Positions 36,300 through 45,637 are shown, counted from the stretch's first letter. The stretch: 64,000 bases of DNA from Glaciihabitans sp. INWT7 (GCF_014217685.1 NZ_CP043653.1:1554419-1618418); one strand, 5' to 3'. Program-made: numbers and translations. The notes: generated by a model not told the origin, from the letters alone.

Positions 36300-36386
36300 C
36301 GCTCTCTCACTCTCGCTGTTTCTACCTGGTGTGACGCCAGCCTCAACGCCCCCTGAGCGTATGCCGGGCGCAGGCAAACTCCCGCA

Positions 36387-36402
36387 ATCTTAGCCGTAGG
36401 CT
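36387..36402. promoter_or_regulatory. Back-to-back -10 elements of fabG and the DUF3099 operon
   Basis: Minus-strand TAAGAT (36392-36387) points to fabG with a leader of about 80 nt. Plus-strand TAGGCT (36397-36402) points to the DUF3099 gene and would give a leader of only about 5 nt before ATG 36414. Confidence 0.4.
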
Positions 36403-36413
36403 TGTCTCACACC

Positions 36414-36707
36414 ATGGCAAAACAGCAGCAGCAGTCGATCACTTCACTCCCCCGGTCTCCTCAGGACGATCGGCGCAGCCGCATGATCCAGTACACGGTC
36501 GCGATGAGCATCCGCACCGTGTGCATCCTGCTCTGCCTCGTCGTGCCGGGCTGGTGGCGGCTCCTTCCGGCTATCGGCGCCATCGTCTTGCCCTACATCG
36601 CGGTGGTGCTCGCCAACGCGAGCATCTCGAAGCCTGCCGCCGAGGTACTGCGACCGGGCGGGCTGGTGCGACGCGCACCCGACGTTCCCGGGCCAGATCC
36701 CCGGTGA
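36414..36707 (+). CDS. DUF3099 family small membrane protein
   Basis: A 97-residue actinobacteria-specific protein. A polar, glutamine-rich N-terminus with QQQQSITSLPRSPQDDRRSRM (the ITS-LP-SP-DDR core is the DUF3099 signature) is followed by two predicted transmembrane helices at about 34-50 and 53-71, then a basic, proline-rich tail. No biochemical function is known for the family. GTGA overlap with the next gene, and its overlap in turn with the SURF1 gene, make a three-gene operon, suggesting a membrane or respiratory-complex role by association only. Confidence 0.83.
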   Translation: MAKQQQQSITSLPRSPQDDRRSRMIQYTVAMSIRTVCILLCLVVPGWWRLLPAIGAIVLPYIAVVLANASISKPAAEVLRPGGLVRRAPDVPGPDPR

Positions 36708-37018
36708 GCGCTGCGCCGATGATCGGTTTCGGGGGAGGATTCGACGGAGAGCTCGAAGGGCAGACCTGCTCGCGAGCCAATTGTTCGAACCCGGCCGGGT
36801 GGAACGTCAACTGGCGCAATCCGAGGATCCATGGGCCGGAGCGGGTCAAGATCTGGCTGGCCTGCGCTGAGCACCTTGACTTTCTTCACGACTATCTCGA
36901 CGCCCGCGACTTCCCGGTCGTCGTCACCCCGCTCTCCGAGCCGCTCGAGCGGCTCCCCGAAATCGTCCACGGCGTGGCAAGCCCTTCGGCGACCGAGACC
37001 GAGACCGTCCTGCCATGA
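36704..37018 (+). CDS. Conserved small protein with a Cys/His cluster, between DUF3099 and SURF1
   Basis: A 104-residue soluble protein not assigned to a characterised family. It has an acidic glycine-rich start (MIGFGGGFDGELEG), then CSRANCSNP (Cys-x4-Cys), WNVNWRNPRIHGPERVK and WLACAEHLDFLHDYL (Cys-x2-His), a layout that could bind one zinc ion. The tail is acidic and contains SEPLERLP. The start GTG 36704 overlaps the DUF3099 stop (GTGA) and the stop overlaps the SURF1 ATG (ATGA). Homologues in actinobacteria are, as I recall, sometimes labelled acetone carboxylase without basis. A role in oxidase assembly is a guess from the operon. Confidence 0.8.
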   Translation: MSAAPMIGFGGGFDGELEGQTCSRANCSNPAGWNVNWRNPRIHGPERVKIWLACAEHLDFLHDYLDARDFPVVVTPLSEPLERLPEIVHGVASPSATETETVLP

Positions 37019-37872
37019 ACCGCTGGAGATTCGCGATCAGCCGGCGATGGTTCGGCTATCTCGCTCTCGCTGTGGTCTTCGCCGCGGTCTGCGTCGGGCT
37101 CTCACAATGGCAGGTCGCCCGGCTCAACGAGACGCGCAGCGCCAATGAACTGGTCGATCGCAACTACCACAGCACTCCGGTGCCCCTCGAAGCTGTCCTT
37201 CCCACTCGCGGCTCCTATTCGCCGAAGCAGCAGTGGAAGCAGGTGACGATCACCGGAAGCTATCTCGCGGACTCCCAGGTGCTCGTGCGCAATCGTCCGC
37301 TGAACGGCCAGCCCGGATTCGAGGTGCTCGATCCCCTGCTGCTCGCGGACGGCACCGTCTTCGTGGTGGACCGCGGCTACGTGCCGATCGGCAACATGCA
37401 GGACCGGCCCGACAGCATCCCCTCCCCGAGAAGCGGCACCGTCACCGTGATCGTGAGGCTGCAGGCGGGAGAGCCGACCCTGAGTGGCCGTTCGGACACG
37501 CGCGGCGAGCTGGCGACGATCCACCTGCCTGACGTGCAGAAGCTCGTGGGCAAGCCCACCTACACGGGTGCCTACGGGCTGATGGTGTCGGAGAGTCCCG
37601 CAGCGGCGACCCGGCCGACCGCGATGCCGCGCCCCGAGCTCGACGAGGGTCTGCACATCTCCTACGCCATCCAGTGGATCATCTTCGGTGTCATGGCGTT
37701 CTTCGGTCTCTGGTACGCGATCCGCCAGGAATACCGCATGAGGAACGCCGACGATCCGGAGGAGCAGGAGCGCGCAGAGGTGCGCGAGCGCAAGAAGCTC
37801 ACCAAGCCGCGCAGCGACAGCGAGGTCGAGGACGAGATCCTCGAGACGACCGGGTCTCGATACGGTCGCTGA
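37015..37872 (+). CDS. SURF1 family cytochrome oxidase assembly protein
   Basis: A 285-residue membrane protein that assists insertion of heme a into cytochrome c oxidase subunit I. It has the SURF1 topology: one helix near the N-terminus (about 11-29), a large external domain with QWQVARL, RPLNGQPGFEVLDPL and VDRGYVP, and a second helix near 217-238 (HISYAIQWIIFGVMAFFGLWYAI), followed by a charged cytosolic tail. It matches the heme A genes ctaA and ctaB found 8 kb away. The last codons (GSRYGR and stop) are formed by a palindromic genomic repeat, so the tail end is probably not conserved. Confidence 0.92.
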   Translation: MNRWRFAISRRWFGYLALAVVFAAVCVGLSQWQVARLNETRSANELVDRNYHSTPVPLEAVLPTRGSYSPKQQWKQVTITGSYLADSQVLVRNRPLNGQPGFEVLDPLLLADGTVFVVDRGYVPIGNMQDRPDSIPSPRSGTVTVIVRLQAGEPTLSGRSDTRGELATIHLPDVQKLVGKPTYTGAYGLMVSESPAAATRPTAMPRPELDEGLHISYAIQWIIFGVMAFFGLWYAIRQEYRMRNADDPEEQERAEVRERKKLTKPRSDSEVEDEILETTGSRYGR

Positions 37873-37890
37873 GCGACCCACTCGACCAGA
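37852..37890. repeat. Palindromic family repeat overlapping the SURF1 stop codon
   Basis: GGTCTCGATACG (from 37853) ... CTCGACCAGA (to 37890) is a copy of the element also seen at 15042-15121. Its centre forms the hairpin GGTCGC-TGA-GCGACC (37864-37878), and the TGA loop is the SURF1 stop codon. Lying between convergent genes, it may act as a terminator. Confidence 0.75.
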
Positions 37891-37893
37891 GAG

Positions 37894-39498
37894 TCAGGCC
37901 AGTGCCACCAGGTCGGCGTAGTCGCGGTTCCAGAGATCCTCGGTACCGTCGGGCAGGATGAGCACGCGTTCTGGATTGAGGGCCTCGACGGCTCCCTCAT
38001 CATGGCTCACGAGCACCACGGCGCCAGAGTAGTTCGCCAAGGCATCGAGGATCTCGAGCCGGCTTGCCGGGTCGAGGTTGTTCGTCGGCTCATCGAGAAG
38101 CAGCACGTTGGCTCCGGAGACCACGATCATCGCGAGGGCGAGACGGGTCTTCTCGCCACCGGACAGCACGCCGGCGAGCTTGGTGGCGTCATCCCCCGAG
38201 AAGAGGAAGGAGCCGAGAACGCGGCGGGCCTCGGTCTCGGTGATGTTCGGCGAGGAGGACACCATGTTCTGCAACACCGTGCGCTTCACGTCGATGGTCT
38301 CGTGCTCCTGGGCGTAATACCCGATCCGCAGACCGTGACCGGGCTCGAGCTGACCGGTGTCGGGCTGGTCCACACTCGCGAGGATACGCAAAAGAGTGGT
38401 CTTCCCGGCACCGTTGAAGCCCAGGATCACTACCTTCGAGCCCCGGTCGATGGCCAGGTCGACCGCGGTGAAGATCTCGAGTGAGCCGTAGCTCTTGGAG
38501 AGATTGGATGCCATGAGCGGCGTGCGTCCACAGGGCGCGGGATCGGGGAAACGCAGTTTGGCGACCCGGTCGACGGCGCGAACCTCGTCGAGGCCCGACA
38601 GCATCTTCTCCGCGCGGCGCACCATCTGGTGGGCGGCGGCGGCCTTCGAGGCCTTCGCTCCGAACTTGGCCGCCTGCATCTGCAGAACCCCGGCCTTCTT
38701 CTCCACGTTGACGCGTTCCTTCTTGCGACGTTCCTCGTCGGCGGCACGCTGGCGCTGGTAGTTCTTCCAGTTCATGTTGTAGATGTCGATGACCTGGCGG
38801 TTCGCGTCGAGGTAGAACACGCGGTTGACCGTGTCTTCCACAAGCTCGACATCGTGGCTGATCACGATCAGTCCGCCCTGGAAGTTCTTGAGGAACTCGC
38901 GAAGCCACGTGACCGAGTCGGCGTCGAGGTGGTTCGTCGGCTCGTCGAGAAGCATGGTGTCTGCCCCGGAGAACAGAATGCGGGCGAGTTCGATGCGGCG
39001 ACGCTGCCCACCGGAGAGCGTCGACAGCGGCTGATCGAGGATGCGGTCGGGCAGGCTGAGGTTGCTCGCGATGGAGGCGGCCTCCGCTTCGGCCGCGTAT
39101 CCGCCGAGCGCCATGAAACGGTCCTGGAGCTCGCCGTACTGCTTCATCGCCTTCGCGGCGACTTTCTCGTCTGAATCGCCCATGTCGAGCGCGGTCTTCT
39201 CCATGCCGATCACCAGCTGGCCGAGGCCGCGGGCGTCGAGGATGCGCGTGCGGGCGAGATCCTCCGGGTTGCCGGATCGCGGATCCTGCGGAAGGTAGCC
39301 GATCTCGCCGGTCGAATCGATGGTGCCTCCGGTGGCGAGTTCCTCGCCGGCGAGCACCTTCGTCAGCGTCGTCTTGCCCGCTCCGTTTCGGCCGACCAGG
39401 CCGATCTTGTCTCCGCGTTCGACTCTGAAGGTGACGTCCTCCATGAGCATGCGTGCGCCAACACGCAGTTCGAGGTCGTGCACGCTGAGCACAGGCAA
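37894..39498 (-). CDS. ABC-F family ATPase (ribosome-associated)
   Basis: A 534-residue soluble protein with two ABC domains joined by the charged ABC-F linker, which acts on the ribosome (EttA/Uup/antibiotic-resistance type) rather than in transport. Domain 1: Walker A GRNGAGKTT (about 36-44), LSGGQRRRIELAR, LLDEPTNHLD. The linker (about 240-300) is rich in Lys/Arg/Glu/Gln (RQRAADEERRKKERV). Domain 2: GFNGAGKTT, LSGGEKTRLALA, LLLDEPTNNLD. There is no C-terminal coiled coil as in Uup. The start is read as TTG 39498; a GTG 6 nt further in is possible. It is convergent with SURF1 and divergent from bioY. Confidence 0.92.
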   Translation of the reverse strand: MPVLSVHDLELRVGARMLMEDVTFRVERGDKIGLVGRNGAGKTTLTKVLAGEELATGGTIDSTGEIGYLPQDPRSGNPEDLARTRILDARGLGQLVIGMEKTALDMGDSDEKVAAKAMKQYGELQDRFMALGGYAAEAEAASIASNLSLPDRILDQPLSTLSGGQRRRIELARILFSGADTMLLDEPTNHLDADSVTWLREFLKNFQGGLIVISHDVELVEDTVNRVFYLDANRQVIDIYNMNWKNYQRQRAADEERRKKERVNVEKKAGVLQMQAAKFGAKASKAAAAHQMVRRAEKMLSGLDEVRAVDRVAKLRFPDPAPCGRTPLMASNLSKSYGSLEIFTAVDLAIDRGSKVVILGFNGAGKTTLLRILASVDQPDTGQLEPGHGLRIGYYAQEHETIDVKRTVLQNMVSSSPNITETEARRVLGSFLFSGDDATKLAGVLSGGEKTRLALAMIVVSGANVLLLDEPTNNLDPASRLEILDALANYSGAVVLVSHDEGAVEALNPERVLILPDGTEDLWNRDYADLVALA

Positions 39499-39549
39499 AG
39501 TCCAATTGTTTGAGTCATCTCGCGACGACGTGAGGGAGGGGGTGGCCTC

Positions 39550-39558
39550 TAGTATAAA
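39550..39558. promoter_or_regulatory. Overlapping divergent -10 elements of the ABC-F gene and bioY
   Basis: The segment TAGTATAAA reads on the plus strand as TAGTAT/TATAAA (for bioY) and on the minus strand as TATACT (for the ABC-F gene). Leaders would be about 40 nt each. Shared -10 DNA means the two genes cannot be transcribed from here at the same moment. No biotin-repressor site is recognised. Confidence 0.55.
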
Positions 39559-39602
39559 TCGTGGGCCTGTCGGTCTATTCCCCCTGCATTCAAGGAGAAC
39601 AT

Positions 39603-40214
39603 ATGAGCACCCTCACGTTGGCGCCCGGACGGCCCACTCTCGCGGACCGCATCTTCACCCACAGCCTCGCAACGGATGTCGTTCTCGTCGCCGCCGGAGC
39701 TGCCCTCACCGCGGTCGCCGCCCAGCTGACAGTGCCGCTCTGGCCGGTTCCGATCACCGGGCAGACTCTTGCCGTGCTCATCGTCGGAAGCACCCTCGGT
39801 GCTGTGCGCGGATCACTGTCCATGGCCCTCTACGCCGTTCTCGGAATCGTCGGGCTGCCCGTGTTCAGCGACGCGAGCCACGGATTCGGTGTCATCGCAG
39901 GGCCGACCGGCGGCTACATCGTCGGGTTCATCTTCGCGGCGGCTCTCACCGGGTGGCTCGCCCAGCGCTCGTGGGACCACAAGATCCTCGGGGCGATCGC
40001 CTCGTTCTCCGCGGGCACCGTCGTCACCTTCGCCTTCGGGCTGCCCTGGCTGTCGGCATCCCTCGGGCTGAACCTCGAGCAGACGCTTGCGGCGGGTCTG
40101 TACCCGTTCATCGTCGGCGGGATCATCAAGGCGTTGCTTGCGGCCGGCTTCATCCGTCTCGCCTGGTTCGGCATCAACCGCAAGGACGACCGGCGCTCGC
40201 TGCCCTCCCAGTAG
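39603..40214 (+). CDS. bioY: Biotin transporter, BioY (ECF S component)
   Basis: A 203-residue integral membrane substrate-binding subunit with six hydrophobic helices, which takes up biotin. Family motifs are VPLWPVPITGQTLAVLIVGSTLGAVRG, YAVLGIVGLPVFSDASHGFGVIAGPTGGYIVGFI and the C-terminal PFIVGGIIKALLAAG. ECF energising partners (BioM, BioN) are not adjacent, so it must work alone or with a shared ECF module elsewhere. CAAGGAG lies 7 nt before ATG 39603. A strong hairpin terminator follows 42 nt after the stop. Confidence 0.95.
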   Translation: MSTLTLAPGRPTLADRIFTHSLATDVVLVAAGAALTAVAAQLTVPLWPVPITGQTLAVLIVGSTLGAVRGSLSMALYAVLGIVGLPVFSDASHGFGVIAGPTGGYIVGFIFAAALTGWLAQRSWDHKILGAIASFSAGTVVTFAFGLPWLSASLGLNLEQTLAAGLYPFIVGGIIKALLAAGFIRLAWFGINRKDDRRSLPSQ

Positions 40215-40256
40215 GCGCACCATTCAGTAGGCGCCGCGCGAGAGGGTGATCTTGCG

Positions 40257-40289
40257 CGGCACACCCGGTCGGCGCGACCGGGTGTGCCG
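40257..40289. terminator. Strong hairpin terminator after bioY
   Basis: A perfect 15-bp stem (CGGCACACCCGGTCG with its complement) closes a 3-nt loop GCG. It lies between convergent bioY and sufT and can serve both; no T tract is present on the plus strand. Confidence 0.85.
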
Positions 40290-40333
40290 GCTAGCGTCGA
40301 TCGGGATCCGCGCTGCGCTGCCGAGGCAGCGCC

Positions 40334-40663
40334 CTACATCGAGAAGCCGAGCGCCCTCATCATGTCGCGGCCATCGTCCGTGATCTTCTCCGGACCCCAC
40401 GGCGGCATCCAGATCCAGTTGATGCGGAACTGCTCGACCACACCGTCCAGGGACTGGGCGGTCTGCTCCTCGATCACGTCGGTGAGAGGACAGCCGGCCG
40501 AGGTGAGGGTCATGCTGATGATCAGTGCGTCGTTCTCGTCGTCCCAGGTGAGATCGTAGATGAGTCCGAGATCGACGATGTTGACCCCGAGTTCGGGGTC
40601 CATGACATCCTTGAGCGCCTCTTCCACCTGGTCGAAGAGAGCGGGAGCGAGTGCGACAGCCAT
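40334..40663 (-). CDS. sufT: Metal-sulfur cluster assembly factor (SufT/DUF59)
   Basis: A 109-residue DUF59/MIP18-like protein that helps mature Fe-S proteins. The conserved core is DVMDPELGVNIVDLGLIYDL (about 19-38), the SAGCPLTDVIEEQT loop with the conserved cysteine, and the C-terminal WMPPWGPEKITDDGRDMMRALGF typical of SufT. It is the last gene of the suf cluster, starting 4 nt after the sufC stop. A -10-like TAGGCT right before the ATG, overlapping the end of sufC, suggests an extra promoter of its own. Confidence 0.93.
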   Translation of the reverse strand: MAVALAPALFDQVEEALKDVMDPELGVNIVDLGLIYDLTWDDENDALIISMTLTSAGCPLTDVIEEQTAQSLDGVVEQFRINWIWMPPWGPEKITDDGRDMMRALGFSM

Positions 40664-40667
40664 GGCT

Positions 40668-41432
<765 letters not shown>

Positions 41433-41451
41433 GGTGTGAATTCCTTGGGAG

Positions 41452-41790
41452 TTAGGAGGCGACCACGGGGGTCGGATCGATGAAGACGTCGCCGTCCACG
41501 ATGGAGACCGCGAAGACGGGTACCGCTTCGTAGGCCGGGAGAGTGATCGGCTTGCCGGTGATCAGCGAGAACTTGGAACCGTGCGCCCAGCACTCGAGGG
41601 TGTCGTCCTCGACGAAACCCTCGGCGAGGGAGATGTCGCCGTGGGTACAGGTGTCACCGATGGCGTGCACCGCGCCGGCGGAGTCGCGAACGACGGCGAT
41701 GGGGGTGCCGTCGATGACGACACGCACCGCGGAGCCGAGTTCGATGTCGCTTTCGGCACAGATCTTGATGGTCACTACAGGCTCTTCCAT
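41452..41790 (-). CDS. Rieske [2Fe-2S] ferredoxin in the suf operon
   Basis: A 112-residue soluble Rieske protein of the dioxygenase-ferredoxin type. The cluster ligands are Cys48/His50 (CTH) and Cys67/His70 (CWAH), 16 residues apart as usual, with the GDISLAEG and GSKFSLITGKPI loops. There is no membrane helix. No oxygenase gene is present; its fixed place between sufD and sufC, found in many actinobacteria, points to a role as an electron donor or accessory protein for Fe-S assembly, which is not proven. Starts 7 nt after the sufD stop. Confidence 0.93.
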   Translation of the reverse strand: MEEPVVTIKICAESDIELGSAVRVVIDGTPIAVVRDSAGAVHAIGDTCTHGDISLAEGFVEDDTLECWAHGSKFSLITGKPITLPAYEAVPVFAVSIVDGDVFIDPTPVVAS

Positions 41791-41796
41791 TCGGGG

Positions 41797-43023
41797 TCAG
41801 GCTTCGTTTACGGTGAGTTCGGCTTCGATAGCGGTCTGGAGTCGTTCTTCGAGTCCCGGCGAACCGATCTTCTGCACGATCTCCGAGAGAAAGCCGCGCA
41901 CGACGAGTCGCCGCGCTTCGTCTTCGCGGATTCCGCGTGCCTGGAGGTAGAAGAGCTGCTCATCGTCGAATCGTCCGGAGGCGCTCGCATGGCCAGCGCC
42001 CGCGATGTCGCCGGTCTCGATCTCGAGGTTCGGGATGCTGTCTGCCCGCGCACCATCCGTCAGCAGCAGGTTGCGGTTCTGCTCGTAGCTGTCGGTTCCG
42101 GCGGCCGTCGGGCGGATGAGCACGTCGCCGATCCATACCGTGTGGGCGCCCGCACCCTGCAGCGCGCCCTTGTAGCTGACTCGTGACTTGGTGTTTGGCG
42201 CATCGTGGTTGACGAAGACCTGCTGCTCGAGGTGCTGGCCGGTGTCGGCGAAGTAGACCCCGTAGAGCTCGACATCCCCGCCCTCGCTCGAGAGATGGGT
42301 CGACGGATTGATCCGCACCACTGATCCACCGAGCGAGACGACGACGTGCTTGAGCCTGGCGTCGCGACCGATCTCCGAGAAGTGGCTCGCCAGGTGGATC
42401 GCGGTGGGATCCCACTGCTGCACGGTGACGACCGTCAACTGGGCGCCCTCGTCGAGGACGATCTCGACATTCTCGCTGAGGAGTGCGTCACCGCTGTTCT
42501 GCAACACGACTGTGCCGACACTGTGGCGTGTGGCGTGGATCACGGTATGGGCGGCCCGGGCGGTGGCGCCGAGGGCGGTCCGGGTCACGGTCACTTCAGA
42601 GGAGTGCTCCCCCGTGATGGTGACGACCAGTGCCTTCTCGAATGCGCTCCAGGCGTTGGCGGATGCCCGTTCCTCCGGCTTTCCGGCGCGGCCGAGGCGG
42701 GAATCGTCGCGCGAGACCCATTCGATCAGTGCTGCATCGCCGGAGACGGTGACGCCCGTGAGGGGCTCGATGTCTCCCTCGAGGGTCCCATCGATCAGGG
42801 GCTGCACCCGGGCGATCGGAGTGTGCTTCCACTCGGCCTCCTGGCCGGTGACTGTCTCGAAGTCGGTGACGTCGAAGGATGCGAAGCGCGCGGAACGCAC
42901 CTGAACGGGCACGAGCCCCCAGCCGCCGTCGCTGTGTTGCTTGGAGCCGAGCCGGGAGTGATCGGGCGCTGACGCAGGACCCGTGGTGACCGTTTCGGGC
43001 ACGGTTTGAGTAGGAACAGACAC
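41797..43023 (-). CDS. sufD: Fe-S cluster assembly protein SufD
   Basis: A 408-residue component of the SufBCD scaffold, built of right-handed beta-helix strands between helical ends. The conserved parts are VVLQNSGDALLSENVEIVLDEGAQL and VSYKGALQGAGAHTVWIGDVLIRPTAAGTDSYEQNRNLLL, and the C-terminal ARGIREDEARRLVVRGFL helix. The N-terminal 30 residues are variable. The GTG start at 43023 immediately abuts the sufB stop at 43024-43026. Expressed with sufB, the Rieske gene, sufC and sufT. Confidence 0.95.
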   Translation of the reverse strand: MSVPTQTVPETVTTGPASAPDHSRLGSKQHSDGGWGLVPVQVRSARFASFDVTDFETVTGQEAEWKHTPIARVQPLIDGTLEGDIEPLTGVTVSGDAALIEWVSRDDSRLGRAGKPEERASANAWSAFEKALVVTITGEHSSEVTVTRTALGATARAAHTVIHATRHSVGTVVLQNSGDALLSENVEIVLDEGAQLTVVTVQQWDPTAIHLASHFSEIGRDARLKHVVVSLGGSVVRINPSTHLSSEGGDVELYGVYFADTGQHLEQQVFVNHDAPNTKSRVSYKGALQGAGAHTVWIGDVLIRPTAAGTDSYEQNRNLLLTDGARADSIPNLEIETGDIAGAGHASASGRFDDEQLFYLQARGIREDEARRLVVRGFLSEIVQKIGSPGLEERLQTAIEAELTVNEA

Positions 43024-44442
43024 CTAGCCGACGCTGCCTTCCATGCCCATTTCGATGAGCTTGTTGAGTTCGAGGGCGTACTCCATGGGGAGTTCGCGTG
43101 CGATCGGTTCGATGAATCCACGAACGATCATCGCCATGGCCTCGTCTTCCGGCATCCCGCGCGACTGGAGGTAGAAGAGCTGCTCTGCGCTCACTCGCGA
43201 GACCGTCGCCTCATGTCCCATCTGCACGTCGTCCTCGCGGACATCCGTGGTGGGGTAGGTGTCGGAACGCGAGATGGCGTCGACGAGCAGAGCGTCACAT
43301 CGCACCGTATTGGCGGAGTGGTGGGCGCCCTCGGCGATGCGCACCTCTCCGCGATAGCCGGTGCGGCCACCGCCCCGGGCGATCGACTTGGAGACGATGG
43401 ACGATTGGGTGTACGGAGCCATGTGGATCATCTTGGCGCCGGCATCCTGATGCTGTCCCGGTCCCGCAAAGGCGACGGAGAGCGTCTCGCCCTTCGCGTG
43501 CTCCCCGACGAGATAGATCGACGGGTACTTCATGGTGACCTTCGAACCGATGTTGCCGTCGATCCACTCCATGGTCGCGCCCTCGTGGGCGATCGCCCGC
43601 TTGGTGACGAGGTTGTAGACGTTGTTCGACCAGTTCTGGATCGTCGTGTAGCGAACGCGGGCGTTCTTCTTCACGATGATCTCGACGACGGCGGAGTGCA
43701 GGGAGTCCGACTTGTAGATCGGAGCGGTGCAGCCCTCGATGTAGTGCACGTAGGAACCCTCGTCGGCGATGATGAGCGTGCGCTCGAACTGGCCCATGTT
43801 CTCCGTGTTGATGCGGAAGTAGGCCTGGAGCGGGATCTGCACGTGCACGCCCTTCGGCACGTAGACGAACGAGCCGCCAGACCACACCGAGGTGTTCAGC
43901 GCCGCGAACTTGTTGTCGCCGGCGGGGATGACGGTGCCGAAGTACTCCTTGAAGAGTTCCGGGTACTCCTTGAGCGCGGTGTCGGTGTCCATGAAGATGA
44001 CGCCCTGCTCTTCGAGGTCCTTGTTGATCGTGTGGTAGACCACCTCGGACTCGTACTGGGCGGCGACACCGGAGACGAGGCGCTGTCGCTCGGCCTCTGG
44101 AATTCCGAGCTTCTCGTAGGTGCTCTTGATGTCATCGGGCAGATCGTCCCAGGTCTGGGCCTGCTTCTCGGTGGAGCGGACGAAGTACTTGATGTTGTCG
44201 AAGTCGATGCCGGAGAGGTCAGCACCCCAGGCGGGCATGGGCTTCTTATAGAAGAGAGCCAGCGCCTTCAGGCGGTTCTTCAGCATCCATTCCGGTTCGC
44301 TCTTGAGGCCCGAGATGTCGGCCACCACTTCGGGAGAGATGCCACGCTTGGCGGATGCTCCGGCAACGTCGGAGTCGGACCAGCCGAACTCGTAGATACC
44401 GAGGCTCTCCAGTTCGGGACGGTCGATCAGGATGTCCGACAT
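43024..44442 (-). CDS. sufB: Fe-S cluster assembly protein SufB
   Basis: A 472-residue scaffold subunit on which the nascent [Fe-S] cluster is built. Typical SufB blocks are [17 protein letters not shown] near the N-terminus, [61 protein letters not shown] with the conserved cysteine, and the C-terminal [22 protein letters not shown] 44442 has AAGGAAG 10 nt upstream. It leads the operon. No sufR repressor and no sufS/sufU gene lie on either side, unlike the mycobacterial cluster. Confidence 0.96.
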   Translation of the reverse strand: MSDILIDRPELESLGIYEFGWSDSDVAGASAKRGISPEVVADISGLKSEPEWMLKNRLKALALFYKKPMPAWGADLSGIDFDNIKYFVRSTEKQAQTWDDLPDDIKSTYEKLGIPEAERQRLVSGVAAQYESEVVYHTINKDLEEQGVIFMDTDTALKEYPELFKEYFGTVIPAGDNKFAALNTSVWSGGSFVYVPKGVHVQIPLQAYFRINTENMGQFERTLIIADEGSYVHYIEGCTAPIYKSDSLHSAVVEIIVKKNARVRYTTIQNWSNNVYNLVTKRAIAHEGATMEWIDGNIGSKVTMKYPSIYLVGEHAKGETLSVAFAGPGQHQDAGAKMIHMAPYTQSSIVSKSIARGGGRTGYRGEVRIAEGAHHSANTVRCDALLVDAISRSDTYPTTDVREDDVQMGHEATVSRVSAEQLFYLQSRGMPEDEAMAMIVRGFIEPIARELPMEYALELNKLIEMGMEGSVG

Positions 44443-44547
44443 AGTTTCCCACTTCCTTTGACAAAACCTCTGGTGCAAGAACCCTTGCTACTGCACCTGC
44501 CCCTAAGACAACCGGAGGAGGAGCGAAGGCATTCCCCCGCACATCCA

Positions 44548-44567
44548 CCGGCGGCGGATCCCGCCGG
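44548..44567 (-). terminator. GC-rich hairpin downstream of ctaA
   Basis: CCGGCGG-(6 nt)-CCGCCGG lies about 100 nt after the ctaA stop and upstream of sufB. It may end ctaA transcription; there is no T tract. Confidence 0.35.
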
Positions 44568-44665
44568 CACGCGATCTGCCGGGCGGAGACGCCTCGCGTA
44601 TCGACGCCGACACGGTGGCCCAAGTGCTTACTGCGCTGTCGATTCTACAGGCAGCGGGTTGCGAA

Positions 44666-45637
44666 TCACCGGAGAGTCGCGGCCATCGGCGTCGCGAGCA
44701 CGTGCGGCCGTACCGTGCGGAACAAAGAAGGGTTCACATCCAGCAGCACCCGCAACGCCCCCACCCACACCAGCGCGGAACCGAGGACGTGGATGGCGAC
44801 GAGCGCGGCGGGGACTCCGATATTCGCCTGCACCAGTCCGAGTGCGGCCTGCGCCACCGTCACCACGATGAACGCGATCACCCGACCCCGTGCCAGGGAG
44901 GTGCCCGACCGGGCCCGCAGTGAGACGTAGAGCGCGAGAGCGAGAGCGATGACCGCTGTTCCGAGCACCCCGTGCACGATGGCGACCTGCTGCCAGACGA
45001 AGCCCATGCGCGGCACAGCCGCGGAATCGCCCGAGTGTTGTCCGGAGCCGGTCACGAGGGTACCGACCACGATGAGCACGAAGGTGACCGCGACGAGCAG
45101 CACACTGAGAATGGCGGATGCGCGCGCCGTCGTTGCGGTGGAAACGTCGCTGGGGGCGATCGCCTGCCTGGCGCGATGCCAGGTGAGTGCTGTCGTCGTG
45201 AGGAGGGCGATCGCCAGGACGAAGTGCATCGCCACGACGTAGGGGTTGAGTCCGGTGAGCACCGAGATGCCGCCGGCGATCGAATTGGCGATGACGAGCC
45301 AGAATTGCGACCAGGCAAGGCGGGTGAGCGTGCGGTTGCGCTGTTTCTGCAGTCGTGCGGCCACGATGGCCCACCCGACCGCGATGATCAGGATTCCGGT
45401 GAGCGCCCGATTCGCGAACTCGATGAAGCCGTGGATGCCGAGTTCAGGCGTGGTCGTGAAAGAACCGGATTCACAGGCGGGCCAGGTCGGGCAGCCGAGA
45501 CCGGATCCGGTGACGCGCACGACTCCCCCGGTGAGCACGATGAATATGCTCACCACGAGCGCGGCCGTCGTGCCCCAACGCAGTGCGCGGGGACCGAGGC
45601 TGTAGCGGCTGGCCAGCCAGGTGAATGGGGTGACGAT
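44666..45637 (-). CDS. ctaA: Heme A synthase CtaA (apparent AUC start)
   Basis: Membrane enzyme that oxidises the C8 methyl of heme O to make heme A. About 323 residues with eight hydrophobic helices; conserved segments include TGGVVRVTGSGLGCPTWPAC (with the paired cysteines), IEFANRALTG, MHFVLAIALL and VHGVLGTAVIALA, whose Glu and His residues ligate heme. No ATG, GTG or TTG occurs in frame before the first helix. GGAGG (45650-45646) stands 8 nt before an ATC at 45637-45635, so AUC is the best start. Downstream of ctaB by 26 nt, so cotranscribed with it. Confidence 0.82.
   Translation of the reverse strand: MVTPFTWLASRYSLGPRALRWGTTAALVVSIFIVLTGGVVRVTGSGLGCPTWPACESGSFTTTPELGIHGFIEFANRALTGILIIAVGWAIVAARLQKQRNRTLTRLAWSQFWLVIANSIAGGISVLTGLNPYVVAMHFVLAIALLTTTALTWHRARQAIAPSDVSTATTARASAILSVLLVAVTFVLIVVGTLVTGSGQHSGDSAAVPRMGFVWQQVAIVHGVLGTAVIALALALYVSLRARSGTSLARGRVIAFIVVTVAQAALGLVQANIGVPAALVAIHVLGSALVWVGALRVLLDVNPSLFRTVRPHVLATPMAATLR

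Noticed and set aside
40334-40663. Annotation as PaaD (phenylacetate oxygenase subunit)
   Set aside because: It is the same DUF59 superfamily, but the suf context and length fit SufT, and no paa genes are present.
44443-44547. A SufR-type operator upstream of sufB
   Set aside because: Only a 5-bp inverted repeat (GCAAG/CTTGC) was found, too short to support.
43006-44871. A 621-codon plus-strand open frame
   Set aside because: Antisense to sufB and to the ctaA end; low-complexity composition only.
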